Shown: piece after piece, positions 40,697-49,098 of the stretch | Numbering within the stretch: the stretch's first letter is position 1 | Layout: every line of letters begins with the position of its first letter | DNA from: Armatimonadota bacterium | GTDB taxonomy: Bacteria; Armatimonadota; Fimbriimonadia; Fimbriimonadales; Fimbriimonadaceae | DNA: 64,000 bases | Direction of reading: 5' to 3' | Assembly: GCA_025360125.1 (NCBI GenBank) | Contig: JANYCU010000011.1 | Span: 62,001 to 126,000 of the forward strand | The notes under the pieces: generated by a model | Database searches by the model: none | What the model was told of the DNA's origin: nothing | The model's input: the letters and a program-made list of their open reading frames with translations, nothing else | Translations under genes and position numbers: made by a program

Positions 40697-41866
40697 TTAC
40701 CTTAACTCGACAATCGCCTGAGCCAAGTCGGCAATCAAATCCTCGGCGTCTTCAAGCCCACAATAAAGCCGCACAAACCAAGACGGCGACTCATAGTCAC
40801 ACGGCCGCAACTCGTACGCCACAACCAAACTCTCGAACGCTCCCCAACCGATCCCGCGTCCGAACAGCTTTAAGCGATCACAAAACGCCATCACTTTCGC
40901 CCGATCCTGAGTCACGGTTTCAAACGAGAATATTCCTGACGAACCCGACATGGTTCGCAAGAAAACATCCCGCTGAGCATACGATTCGAGGCCGACGTGA
41001 TGCACGACTCGAACCTCCGGTTGCCGTTCGAGCCACGCCGCCACCGCGTTAGCGGTCGCCTCGTGTTGTTTCAACCGAACCTTCAACGTCCGCGAGCCCT
41101 GAGTAAACAGCCAAGCCTGAAACGGCGGTAATAGTCCGCCCATCATCGGAATCTCGTTATTGGTCAGTCCCGATATAAACGAAGCCGACCCAATAACCGC
41201 TCCGCCCATCGCGTTCGCGTGACCACCGTAATATTTCGACAGCGACTGAATCACCACATCCGCGCCTTGCGCCAGCGGCTTCATATGCAGAGGCGTGTTG
41301 TAGGTGCTATCGACGATCGTCTTGATTCCGCGCAAACGCGCAAACGCGCAAATCGCGGGAACGTCTTGGAGTCGAAAAGTATTCGAAGTCGGCGATTCCA
41401 AATAAATCAAGGTCGTGTTTGTCTGGCATGCCGCCATCACCGCCGCAGTGTCCCGTCCATCCACTATCGAGCAAGTCACCCCAAACTTCGCCAAAAACTC
41501 AGTCAAAAATGACTTCGCTGGCCCATAGATTCCGTCTACCGACACAACATGGTCACCCGCTTTGACCGACGCAAAAACCGCGAAAGCGACCGCCGTCATT
41601 CCCGCTGCAAAAACCTTGCACGATTCCCCGCCCTCGAAATGAGCTAGCTTTCGTTCGAGCAAGTCGGTCGAAGGATTCCCAACTCGGCTGTAATGGTACG
41701 GAGGTCCGCCCGGGTTGTCGAACAGCGCCTCATGAAGTTCCTCCATGGAGTCAAACACGAATGTCGTGTTCTGGTAAATCGGATCAATGACCGCGCCATG
41801 ATGCTTGATCTCCTCGCCAAAGTGAGCGAGGTCGGTCGAGAACCCAAAAGCATCGGGAATGGACAT
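40697..41866 (-). CDS. PLP-dependent Cys/Met metabolism enzyme (cystathionine gamma-synthase/lyase family)
   Basis: A 389-residue member of the Cys/Met metabolism PLP family. It has PIYQNTTFVF, YHYSRVGNPSTDLLE, FAAGMTAVAFAVFASVKAGDHV, ESPTSNTFRLQDVP, VDSTYNTPL and the PLP lysine in QSLSKYYGGHANAMGG. The GLESYAQRD and GIFSFE segments complete the fold. Family members make or break C-S bonds in cystathionine, homocysteine or methionine; sequence alone does not decide between synthase and lyase. CATAAT lies eight bases before its ATG. Its relation to the downstream operon is unclear. Confidence 0.88.
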   Translation of the reverse strand: MSIPDAFGFSTDLAHFGEEIKHHGAVIDPIYQNTTFVFDSMEELHEALFDNPGGPPYHYSRVGNPSTDLLERKLAHFEGGESCKVFAAGMTAVAFAVFASVKAGDHVVSVDGIYGPAKSFLTEFLAKFGVTCSIVDGRDTAAVMAACQTNTTLIYLESPTSNTFRLQDVPAICAFARLRGIKTIVDSTYNTPLHMKPLAQGADVVIQSLSKYYGGHANAMGGAVIGSASFISGLTNNEIPMMGGLLPPFQAWLFTQGSRTLKVRLKQHEATANAVAAWLERQPEVRVVHHVGLESYAQRDVFLRTMSGSSGIFSFETVTQDRAKVMAFCDRLKLFGRGIGWGAFESLVVAYELRPCDYESPSWFVRLYCGLEDAEDLIADLAQAIVELR

Positions 41867-42056
41867 GTAACTCTATTATGATGGAATCGATCACTTACCC
41901 AGTCAGGATCGGTGCAAGTCTCATTTGGGAGTAGACGAACGAAGTTCCCTGGACTCGCCTCGCGGTATTTGGTGATTGGTGTTAAGATTAAGTTGAACCG
42001 AAAGGACAGTGATTCGAGCTATTCGAGGATAGAATCAAAGCATTGTAGAGGGCAAG

Positions 42057-42491
42057 ATGATCAAGCACGAAACTCCAAGTAAAAAACTTGCACGTAAGGA
42101 ATTTCAAGGTATCGAAAGCATTGGATACCGGGTGCTAGCGACCTTATCCTTGATCATCACGATCGTATTCACTCCCGCTACAATTCGCCATTGGATCAAT
42201 CTACATCCAAGTGGCTTTTTGGACTTCCTCTGCCTAATCCTAGTCTGCCTGGCTGCTATTAAGGTGGTTTGGAACTGCATTTCGATGCTTCGAAATCCGA
42301 GGGGAACGATATTTCAAATCGACTTCATGCTCTTTACAATTCTTATGGCTTCCTGGGAGCAACCTATTCGCTCCACGGCATTCATCCTTTGTTCAGCAGG
42401 AATTGGTTTCCTCGCCATCATTACTTTTTTGGCTGAAAGGTATGCCTTGGAGTCGAATCTAAAGCACGCGATTTCATCCCCTGCTGAGTGA
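42057..42491 (+). CDS. small membrane protein of unknown function
   Basis: A 144-residue protein with a basic cytoplasmic start and four hydrophobic segments (VLATLSLIITIVF, FLDFLCLILVCLAAIKVVW, FMLFTILMAS, AFILCSAGIGFLAIITFLAE). I recognise no family. It is divergent from the PLP enzyme gene and precedes the TPP riboswitch by about 120 bases on the same strand. The long gap, with its own -10-like TATAAT at 42574, suggests separate transcription. Confidence 0.6.
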   Translation: MIKHETPSKKLARKEFQGIESIGYRVLATLSLIITIVFTPATIRHWINLHPSGFLDFLCLILVCLAAIKVVWNCISMLRNPRGTIFQIDFMLFTILMASWEQPIRSTAFILCSAGIGFLAIITFLAERYALESNLKHAISSPAE

Positions 42492-42610
42492 TTACCACCA
42501 CGTTAAATTCCTAAAACAAGGACGAGCCATGAGGCATTCCTCGAGGCGTCCCCGGCGCAACCAATCCTTCATATATAATCTCAAAACTCGTGTAAAATAG
42601 AAGAACGAAC

Positions 42611-42711
42611 TTGCTCGCAAGGGGTGCCTGAATAGGCTGAGATACGGAAGTAAACCGTTATACCCTTCGAACCTGATCTGGTTAGTACCAGTGGAGGGAT
42701 TGCGTGAGCTT
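42611..42711 (+). promoter_or_regulatory. TPP riboswitch (THI box)
   Basis: The aptamer is complete by eye. P1 arms GCTCGCA (42613-42619) and TGCGTGAGC (42701-42709) enclose GGGGTGCC, GGCTGAGAT, ACCCTTCGAACCTGAT and CTGGTTAGTACCAG, then GGAGGGA, all conserved THI elements in the right order. Possible promoter elements are TATAAT (42574-42579) or TAAAAT (42593-42598). A hairpin at 42734-42757 follows. The next gene encodes a prepilin-like protein, not a thiamine synthesis or transport protein. Confidence 0.95.
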
Positions 42712-42733
42712 GGCTTGGATTCATTTCCCTGCC

Positions 42734-42757
42734 CTGCCGCGAAATTAATTGCGGCAG
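42734..42757 (+). promoter_or_regulatory. hairpin between TPP aptamer and start codon (possible expression platform)
   Basis: CTGCCGC (42734-42740) pairs perfectly with GCGGCAG (42751-42757) around GAAATTAATT. TTCAGG follows, whose AGG (42761-42763) is the probable ribosome-binding site of the ATG at 42772. It could act as a weak terminator or as a fold that competes with the aptamer or the binding site. Confidence 0.45.
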
Positions 42758-42771
42758 TTCAGGTTGAAAAA

Positions 42772-43548
42772 ATGAAACAAGCCTCCCAAAACACAGCGTT
42801 TACGCTCATCGAACTCCTCGTCGTGATCGCGATTATCGCCATCCTCGCGGCGATCCTCTTCCCCGTCTTTGCCCAGGCAAAAGAAGCAGCCAAGCGCACG
42901 GCCTGCCTCAGCAACGCCAAGCAAATCGCGATCTCGCAAAAGCTCTACGGCACCGACAACGACGATGTGATGCCGATCTTTCATGCCTATAACACCACAC
43001 CAGCACCCTGGACCGACGGTCACCTGGGCACCGAATTCTTGCTGCTCCAGTACTGCAAGAGCAAGGAAATCTTCAAAAGCCCAATCGACTCGGGCGGACC
43101 GTACCTTCCCGTAGATCCCGGCCTAACTGGTCGTCCAAGCGACACTTATTGGAAGGCATACGGGTCTTCGTATCGGTTCAACAAATGCAGCTTTACCGTG
43201 GTGAAAGACTTCAGCCACCAAAACGATGCCCCGATGTCGCAAAACTGGGTCGTGACAGACACGCAGTTTGCCGATCCGGCGAACACTCGTTCGATTCGGC
43301 TTGAAATGATGCCATTCTTCGAAAAGAAGAATGACCCGGATTGCACTCGATTCGGCTACGACTGTGGGTACTACCAAAAATGGTCAAGCATCGGCGGAAG
43401 CGTAATCTTCGCCGATTCCCACGCCAAGTCCATGAGCAGTATTGGCCAATTTGATAACTCTCTCGTTGACCCGGCCGGGCATCATTCGAGCGAGACGACT
43501 GGCACTGGCGTCGCGTACGACGACACCTGGTATTGGCGATGTGACTAA
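42772..43548 (+). CDS. prepilin-like protein (DUF1559/H-X9-DG style) under a TPP riboswitch
   Basis: From the ATG at 42772 the protein is 258 residues and starts with a prepilin leader, [20 protein letters not shown], continuing [36 protein letters not shown] in the style of the abundant Armatimonadota/Planctomycetota pseudopilins. The C-terminal part has [14 protein letters not shown], a variant of the family's ADGH motif. It should be processed by PilD and be either a surface pseudopilin or an anchored exoprotein. The longer open frame from 42691 begins inside the riboswitch and is rejected. The aptamer upstream implies control by thiamine pyrophosphate. Confidence 0.85.
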   Translation: MKQASQNTAFTLIELLVVIAIIAILAAILFPVFAQAKEAAKRTACLSNAKQIAISQKLYGTDNDDVMPIFHAYNTTPAPWTDGHLGTEFLLLQYCKSKEIFKSPIDSGGPYLPVDPGLTGRPSDTYWKAYGSSYRFNKCSFTVVKDFSHQNDAPMSQNWVVTDTQFADPANTRSIRLEMMPFFEKKNDPDCTRFGYDCGYYQKWSSIGGSVIFADSHAKSMSSIGQFDNSLVDPAGHHSSETTGTGVAYDDTWYWRCD

Positions 43549-43572
43549 GTTGCGCTAGTTGCTTTCCGTTTA

Positions 43573-43599
43573 CCGTTAGCCGAAACCCTCGGCTAACGG
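43573..43599. terminator. hairpin terminator after the riboswitch-controlled gene
   Basis: CCGTTAGCCGA (43573-43583) and TCGGCTAACGG (43589-43599) form a perfect 11-bp stem with loop AACCC, 24 bases after the stop codon. AAAAC follows rather than a T run. Confidence 0.65.
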
Positions 43600-43624
43600 A
43601 AAACAATGTCAGTAAAATGCTTTG

Positions 43625-44278
43625 GTGAACGAAATCAAATCGAACTATCCTCGGGAATCAATCGAGGGTGTCGGCCGACAAGACATTGATCGCTTGGCGC
43701 ATGTTGCTCGGTCGGGATTGGTTTGGGCGGTGGCCAACGGACTGAGTATCACCTTGTTGTTGATTTCGTTGTTTCTTTTCGCGAGGGAGCGAAAGTTCAC
43801 CGCATTGTACGGCTCGCTCTTCCTAGTCGCCATCGGAACCGGAATCGTTCTTGCGGTGGCGATCTTTATTTGGGTTCGAGTGGCGCATCGAACCGTCTGT
43901 CGGCTCCGAAATTTGGAACCTCGAATGTCGTCCGGCCTTATTGCATTCCTTGCTGCCGTCCCGGCAATCCTCGGCTATTTACCCCTAAGCTACACGCTCG
44001 AATTCATCCTGATTCGGTCGAAGAGCGAGGAAACTCCGGTGCTGAAATGGTATTCCGCATGGTCAAAATCTTGGGAGGCAAATGCTTTTGCTGTCGCCGC
44101 CTTCTTCTCGGCGGCCTCCTTTTTCAGCTCCTTCTATACCCACTTGTACGCCAACGAGCGTCAAATCCTCATTTACTCAAGCACCGCCTTGTATGACATC
44201 GCCCTCATCACTGGAACAAGAATGGTCTTGAAATCCAACCAAAACTTGAAGGCTCTTTTCGAATCGAGAATCCCTTAG
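43625..44278 (+). CDS. four-helix membrane protein of unknown function
   Basis: About 217 residues with four hydrophobic segments: GLSITLLLISLFLFA, GSLFLVAIGTGIVLAVAIFIWV, LIAFLAAVPAILGYLPLSYTLEFIL and AFAVAAFFSAASFF. The N-terminus is charged and cytoplasmic. No family is recognised. I prefer the GTG at 43625; TAAAAT at 43613-43618 lies six bases before it, so the message may be leaderless. A TTG at 43622 is the alternative. The stop interlocks with that of the convergent fucosidase gene. Confidence 0.65.
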   Translation: MNEIKSNYPRESIEGVGRQDIDRLAHVARSGLVWAVANGLSITLLLISLFLFARERKFTALYGSLFLVAIGTGIVLAVAIFIWVRVAHRTVCRLRNLEPRMSSGLIAFLAAVPAILGYLPLSYTLEFILIRSKSEETPVLKWYSAWSKSWEANAFAVAAFFSAASFFSSFYTHLYANERQILIYSSTALYDIALITGTRMVLKSNQNLKALFESRIP

Positions 44279-45549
44279 CTTCTTCCCCGTCCGAGATTCA
44301 GCTTGATCGGCCCGTCCAGTTCGACTTTGTATACCGTGCAATCCTCGTCCGGCACAAAATCCTCCGGAATCCGAATCTCCAAATCCGACGGAACCATCAT
44401 CCACTCGTCCTTAACCCCTTTCTCAAATTCAAGTTTTTGATCGGTGCCGACGACGGTTACGGCCTTCACACGGTTCACGATTCCGCGCACATTGACGAAC
44501 TCACGAGGAGCGTCGAACTGCATCAGGTACAACGTGCATCCATCTTTCGACAAGGTTGACGTTCCATAGAATAAACCCGGGGGAAGGCCCGCAATGGATC
44601 CAAAAATTGCCTCATTGTGCTTGTGCACCCATCGCCCAAGTCCTAGCAATCGCTCAGTCTGGACTGGCGTGATCGCCCCGTCCTCGGTCGGGCCGACGTC
44701 GAGCAATAAGTTTCCGCCCAGCCCGATCGTCTCGGCAAAAATTCGGATGAGCCGCTTCACCGATTTCTCGTTGGTATCTTGCTCTTGGAATCCCCACGAG
44801 TCGTTAACGGTCATGCAGAACTCCCAAACGCCATCCGGAGCCGCTACCGGCTGACCCTGCTCAGGGGTTGCGTAGTCGCCGAACCCAAGCATTCGTGAGT
44901 TCAGTATCACGTCCGGCTGCATCGAGTGGAGGTATTCCCGAAGTTCCTTCATCCGCCATTGCCGCTCATCCCGCTCCCAGTCGCCGTCGAACCAAAGCAG
45001 GTCGATTGGACCGAACTCAGTGCAGAGTTCTTTCAACTGCGCCCGGTGAAATTCTAAGAATCGCTCCCACGCGGCCGGGTCTTCTTGCCCTTCGGCCGGG
45101 AAGGCAAAACGATTGTCATAGTGCTCGTAGTGCGACACGGTGGGGCGGATTGTGGGATAGTCGGGATGCGCCCAGTCGAGGTGGCTGAAGTAGAAGCCGA
45201 CCTTGAGCCCTTTCGCCCGCAGGGCATTAGCGTAGGGGGTGATCAGGTCTCGCCCGGCGGGAGTGTCCTTCACCACGCTTCGCCCTTCCTGCTTGGTATC
45301 CCATAGCGCAACGCCGTCATGGTGCTTTGTAGTCAAAACTGCATAAGTTGCCCCGGCGCGAGCAAATAAGTCCGCCCATTGGATTGGGTGGTAATTCGAT
45401 GCGGTGAACCCATCGAGCTGGCTCCAATACTTCTCGGGAGTGACGCTGCCGTTGAACATCGACCACGACTCGGCAATCCCTTCGACGGCATAGATTCCGT
45501 AGTGGATGAAAATTCCAAGCTTCGCGTCAGGGAACCAGGGTTGCATCAT
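44275..45549 (-). CDS. alpha-L-fucosidase, glycoside hydrolase family 29
   Basis: A 424-residue GH29 enzyme that releases alpha-linked L-fucose. The catalytic barrel shows LGIFIHYGIYAV, YAVLTTKHHDGVALWDT, VGFYFSHLDWAHPDY and the nucleophile region IDLLWFDGDWE. GLGGNLLLDVGPTEDGAI is the family closing motif, followed by a small beta domain. There is no signal peptide, so it works on imported fuco-oligosaccharides in the cytoplasm, like the GH38 mannosidase in this window. A palindromic repeat lies just upstream. Confidence 0.93.
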   Translation of the reverse strand: MMQPWFPDAKLGIFIHYGIYAVEGIAESWSMFNGSVTPEKYWSQLDGFTASNYHPIQWADLFARAGATYAVLTTKHHDGVALWDTKQEGRSVVKDTPAGRDLITPYANALRAKGLKVGFYFSHLDWAHPDYPTIRPTVSHYEHYDNRFAFPAEGQEDPAAWERFLEFHRAQLKELCTEFGPIDLLWFDGDWERDERQWRMKELREYLHSMQPDVILNSRMLGFGDYATPEQGQPVAAPDGVWEFCMTVNDSWGFQEQDTNEKSVKRLIRIFAETIGLGGNLLLDVGPTEDGAITPVQTERLLGLGRWVHKHNEAIFGSIAGLPPGLFYGTSTLSKDGCTLYLMQFDAPREFVNVRGIVNRVKAVTVVGTDQKLEFEKGVKDEWMMVPSDLEIRIPEDFVPDEDCTVYKVELDGPIKLNLGRGRS

Positions 45550-45567
45550 GATTGAATGAGTTTACTT

Positions 45568-45589
45568 TGGGAGGCTGGGCGTCCCGCCC
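45568..45589. repeat. intergenic palindromic repeat, copy 2
   Basis: TGGGAGG (45568-45574) is followed by GGGCG (45577-45581), TCC and CGCCC (45585-45589). It matches copy 1 at 40664 in both flank and core, and lies in the gap between the fucosidase and ankyrin genes. Confidence 0.6.
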
Positions 45590-45621
45590 GGATTTTGAAA
45601 GCGATGAATAGTGCTTGAATT

Positions 45622-46452
45622 TCAATTGGCATCATTCAATGTCTTACTTTCAGCCAGACTAAATTCCTGTGCAGCCACAGCGATCCGCTCCTCTTGCCTT
45701 CGGTCGCGCTCGAGTCTTTTCGCAGTTCGTTTGCGAACTCGTTGGGCTTTCTCTAGTTCATCACCGCTTAGGAATTGCTCCTCGCACTCTGTTAACCGTC
45801 CGGCAGTGAAAAGAATCTCGCCAAGTTCCCGCGCCCATTTTCCTACTGCGGTGTCTGTATAAACACCATTCCCGAATCCATACATATAAATATTTCGTCC
45901 ACGGTGCGCGGCGAATTCTTCGACGGTTGGATACGCGACCATCATCTTCAGAATATGTCGGGCATATTGGTCGGGCTTATGACGCTGCTCCTCCATCTTC
46001 AACCTTTGCTGGATGAATAGATCGGACCCGAACCCTGTCTCGAGTAACTCGCTAGCCGTCTGCCCGCGCATGGTCGCTAGCGGATAGGCTCCGGCAGCCA
46101 GCAAACGGTCGTAGGCTTCCTTCTTGCCGAAAGCGGCAGCATAGCAAAGTGGTGTCGAAGTTTCTCGGCATCCCTCCACATCAGAACCTGCTGCCAAGAG
46201 CAACTCCATAATTCGGAGGTCGGGCTGGGTTACGGCGGAATGGATCGGACGTTTGCCCGTTTTGGAATGGCCATGGTTTACATCTGCCCCCGCTTTGATG
46301 AGAATATCAACCATGGCGACATCGCCGTTATGAATGGCTTCGTCGAGAGGAGTTAGATTGTTGGAAACTTCGTTAACGTCCGCACCGAATTCGAGGGCCG
46401 CTTTGACGTCATCGTGCCTAGCTGCGCTAACCAAGCGATGAAGCCTTCCCAT
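45622..46452 (-). CDS. ankyrin-repeat protein
   Basis: A 276-residue soluble protein. Residues about 1-130 hold four ankyrin repeats: LHRLVSAARHDDVKAALEFGADVNEV, TPLDEAIHNGDVAMVDILIKAGADVN, RPIHSAVTQPDLRIMELLLAAGSDV and TPLCYAAAFGKKEAYDRLLAAGAYP. The rest is charged, helical and basic (RVRKRTAKRLERDRRQEERIA), possibly a coiled coil. Ankyrin stacks bind other proteins; no partner is evident. No signal peptide. Confidence 0.88.
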   Translation of the reverse strand: MGRLHRLVSAARHDDVKAALEFGADVNEVSNNLTPLDEAIHNGDVAMVDILIKAGADVNHGHSKTGKRPIHSAVTQPDLRIMELLLAAGSDVEGCRETSTPLCYAAAFGKKEAYDRLLAAGAYPLATMRGQTASELLETGFGSDLFIQQRLKMEEQRHKPDQYARHILKMMVAYPTVEEFAAHRGRNIYMYGFGNGVYTDTAVGKWARELGEILFTAGRLTECEEQFLSGDELEKAQRVRKRTAKRLERDRRQEERIAVAAQEFSLAESKTLNDAN

Positions 46453-46532
46453 GCCTCTATGTTATCTTTAATTAAACTGCATTGCGTTTGGCGGATTTAA
46501 GTTGCAGGACGTCGGGGACGCTCAGTGCAACA

Positions 46533-46781
46533 TCAAAAGCCCCAAGCGGTTAGGTCAGTAGGATGCTCCGCGAACTCAAGCATTTTCTCGTTTAGGATTG
46601 GATCTTCGAGGGAACGAATTCGCCTTGCGTTCCAGGCGGAATTCACATGGTGATAGAGATGGGCCATTTGAATTCTAAAGGTAACCGCATCTTCCTTTCC
46701 CTCGTTGACGCTATTGATCAACTTCTCAAGATGCTCCTGCGCTTCTCGCAAGTGAAACTGGGTTGCCTCATAGTTCCTCAT
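46533..46781 (-). CDS. small hypothetical protein (82 aa)
   Basis: From the ATG at 46781 the protein has 82 residues, mostly helical, with His-rich segments (THFHLREAQEHLEKL-like and MAHLYHHVNSAWNAR) and the end HPTDLTAWGF. I do not recognise it. The composition and ordered amphipathic helices suggest a real cytosolic protein. A TTG at 46826 would extend it by 15 residues. Confidence 0.5.
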   Translation of the reverse strand: MRNYEATQFHLREAQEHLEKLINSVNEGKEDAVTFRIQMAHLYHHVNSAWNARRIRSLEDPILNEKMLEFAEHPTDLTAWGF

Positions 46782-46877
46782 GTTCACAAATCTATTTTGC
46801 GCCAAAGCAGAAGCTTCCCGCAACAAGGACGAACACGGTTCCGATTCGATTGAATTTGCGAAGTTTCTCGAGATGGC

Positions 46878-47084
46878 TCATCGGTTGCCCTCATGAAGCC
46901 GCTCTTCCTTTCCTCTTTCTCGATTTGCCCAGAGCTCCCATGCAGTGAAGATAAGAAGCGTGATCATCATCCAATTGCTAACTGAGTCGCTGGATATGAT
47001 TCTCCTTTTTGAGAGGACGTATGTGATTAGCATTACAGCAATTGCCACGAGTGGCACCATCGGTCCGCGCACTAATGCCTTCAT
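46878..47084 (-). CDS. small two-helix membrane protein (68 aa)
   Basis: Two hydrophobic segments (GPMVPLVAIAVMLITYVL and NWMMITLLIFTAWELWAN) are joined by a short basic loop, and the tail is charged. This is a plausible inner-membrane hairpin protein. No family recognised. It is encoded 96 bases upstream of the 82-residue protein on the same strand, perhaps in one transcript. Confidence 0.5.
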   Translation of the reverse strand: MKALVRGPMVPLVAIAVMLITYVLSKRRIISSDSVSNWMMITLLIFTAWELWANRERGKEERLHEGNR

Positions 47085-47240
47085 CTAAGTGGGATTATAA
47101 CCCAACTTCGGGCAACCAGGCAACTTGGCAAATAGGAGCCATGCAAGCCAGAGTCAGCGTGAAATTTGCGTGAAATTTGTGACTTTTTCGCCCTGGCGAC
47201 TTGGGGCAAGTTCAAACCATTGCTGCCCGTTGCGAAATGC

Positions 47241-47269
47241 TTGACTCACTTAAGAATCACTTGTAGCAA
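47241..47269 (+). promoter_or_regulatory. candidate promoter for the HAF-like lipoprotein
   Basis: TTGACT (47241-47246) and TAGCAA (47264-47269) are 17 bases apart. Transcription would begin about three bases before the ATG at 47279, giving a nearly leaderless message. Upstream, GCGTGAAATTT occurs twice in tandem (about 47158-47179). Confidence 0.35.
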
Positions 47270-47278
47270 ACTCCATTC

Positions 47279-48376
47279 ATGAATCGAGTAGCAAAGTACT
47301 CATGCATTTTCATTTGCGTCCTCGCATTAGGAATTTTGGCGACCCCGGGATGCGGTGGAGGAGGCACAACTGGGACGACGGGAACTACCGCCACGTCAGG
47401 CGGAAGCGGCTTTTACGCAGCTCCGATCGACCTAGGTCCGACAACGAATTCCATTGTCGCGGCGTTGCCGACGGGACAAATGGTCGGAACCGACAATTCG
47501 GGTAACGGACTCTATTGGTCGTCACCAACCGCCAGCCCACAATCGCTGAATGGCGGACGCCCGACCGCATTAGCCATGGTGGGCGGTCAGGTAACCATCG
47601 TGGGATACGTTAACTCGAGCCCTACCCAAGCGGCCAAATGGAATACACCTGGCAGCGCACCCACCCTCCTACCGATGCCCGCAACCACCGCCTCGATTGC
47701 CCACTCGATCAATTCAGCGGGAGTGATTGTCGGAGAGATCATCACTTCTCCATCGTTGAATCCGGTCAACAACGCAGCAATCTGGCCCGATACATTGACC
47801 AGCGCTTACTTGCTGGGCTCTGGTGGATCGGGCACGTTCCCCAACAGCGCTGCGGCGATCTTCGACGATGGCTCGATCGTGAGCGACAACGGCTGGGTTT
47901 GGGCCTCCAAAACGGCAACGCCAACCGCCATTCTTCCCAATCACCTTTCGTCGTCCTCCCTGATCGCCAGCAAATCGCCGACGGGCTTTGGGCAATCGTT
48001 CTTTCCCATCCCTGCCGACATTTCTGACTCAAGTATTTGGATCGCATACGAGTCGGGCAGTACATATAACGCGGTCCAACTGCCCAATCCAAGCGGAGAT
48101 ATTTATGCAAGGATGACGGGAACGTCGCCGAACGGTTGGGTCTTTGGCGATGGACAAACCAACACCGGACCCGAGGTTGGAATTGATCATGGCTTCGTAT
48201 GGAAAGACTCGATTAGTGCCCCGATTTTGGTTGAATCGTTGATACCGAATCGCAACAATTGGCATATTAATTTCGTCGATTTTGGCTTCTCTAGCAGGTC
48301 GCTGATTGTTCAAGGCACGAACCCGGGCGTCAACGGGGGAGCCACCCATTACTTGCTTCTAAATCCGATTCCCTAA
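47279..48376 (+). CDS. lipoprotein with HAF-like beta repeats
   Basis: A 365-residue lipoprotein: signal FICVLALGILATPGC with the lipid-modified Cys, then a flexible GGGGTTGTTGTTATSGGSG linker. The mature part has repeats of the kind seen in extracellular HAF proteins: ALPTGQMVGTDNSGN, SINSAGVIVGEI, AAIFDDGSIVSDNG and TSPNGWVFGDGQT, consistent with a propeller fold. Function unknown. Lgt and LspA in this window would process it. Confidence 0.8.
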   Translation: MNRVAKYSCIFICVLALGILATPGCGGGGTTGTTGTTATSGGSGFYAAPIDLGPTTNSIVAALPTGQMVGTDNSGNGLYWSSPTASPQSLNGGRPTALAMVGGQVTIVGYVNSSPTQAAKWNTPGSAPTLLPMPATTASIAHSINSAGVIVGEIITSPSLNPVNNAAIWPDTLTSAYLLGSGGSGTFPNSAAAIFDDGSIVSDNGWVWASKTATPTAILPNHLSSSSLIASKSPTGFGQSFFPIPADISDSSIWIAYESGSTYNAVQLPNPSGDIYARMTGTSPNGWVFGDGQTNTGPEVGIDHGFVWKDSISAPILVESLIPNRNNWHINFVDFGFSSRSLIVQGTNPGVNGGATHYLLLNPIP

Positions 48377-48485
48377 AGAAAATTTCAACTTTTTCCCCAA
48401 ATCCTGTCGATTTTTGGGATCGCCCCTCGACAATAGAGAGAAGGTATTCCAAACTGGCCAGTCTGAAATCCAACGGAGAACAAGT

Positions 48486-48860
48486 ATGAAATATGTAGTA
48501 GCAATCTATCACCCACTCGGATACGACGGATCAAAAGAGGACGCGGCCATGCACAAGGCGATCAACGACCTCAACCAGGAAATGGTTGATGCTGGCGTCC
48601 GATATGTCGTTGGCGGCCTTGGCCCAGTGGCGAACGCTCGATCGATCGTCAAGGGCAATGACGGAGAGATCACGGTCTATGACGGTCCTTACCAAGAGAC
48701 TAAGGAGCTTATTGGCGGATTTTGGATTTTGGATGTTGCTGACGAGGCCGAAGCGGTCATGTGGGCGAAGAAGGCATCGGCAGCTTGTCGGGTCAACGTG
48801 GAAATTCGGGACTTTTACGGAACCAAGTCCGAGCATCCGAGTGTGAAAGGGACGAGTTAA
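48486..48860 (+). CDS. YCII-related (DGPF) domain protein
   Basis: From the ATG at 48486, preceded by GGAGAAC, the protein is 124 residues and starts MKYVVAIYHP. The motif VYDGPYQETKELIGGFWIL matches the DGPFxETKExxxGF signature of the YCII/DGPF family, small dimeric alpha/beta-barrel proteins often linked to ECF sigma factors or of unknown enzymatic role. No sigma factor is adjacent. The 24 codons upstream of this Met are not family-like. Confidence 0.9.
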   Translation: MKYVVAIYHPLGYDGSKEDAAMHKAINDLNQEMVDAGVRYVVGGLGPVANARSIVKGNDGEITVYDGPYQETKELIGGFWILDVADEAEAVMWAKKASAACRVNVEIRDFYGTKSEHPSVKGTS

Positions 48861-49098
48861 GGGACGGTTTGGAGTCGGGAGTTGGGAGTTTGGAAACTTC
48901 TTCGGAACCCTCGATTCGACTCTTTCTATTCGCTTCGCTCAATCGACTCATCCGCTTCGCGAGGAGAAGTGCGGAGTGTGGAGTGCGAAAATTGCAGCGA
49001 AATAAATTTCGCAGGCCAAAGCGCGGATAAATTCGCGCACTCCTCAAACTTTCTTCTTACGCTTCCCTGCTTCTTTGCTTCCCTGCTAAACTAAACCC

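Noticed and set aside
42691-42771. Start of the prepilin at 42691
   Set aside because: The GTG lies in the TPP aptamer, and the 27 added residues would bury the prepilin leader, which must be near the N-terminus.
49061-49086. GCTTCCCTGC repeated twice, and once at 14469
   Set aside because: The copies differ in orientation relative to genes and the motif is a simple pyrimidine-rich sequence; three copies are too few to claim a family.
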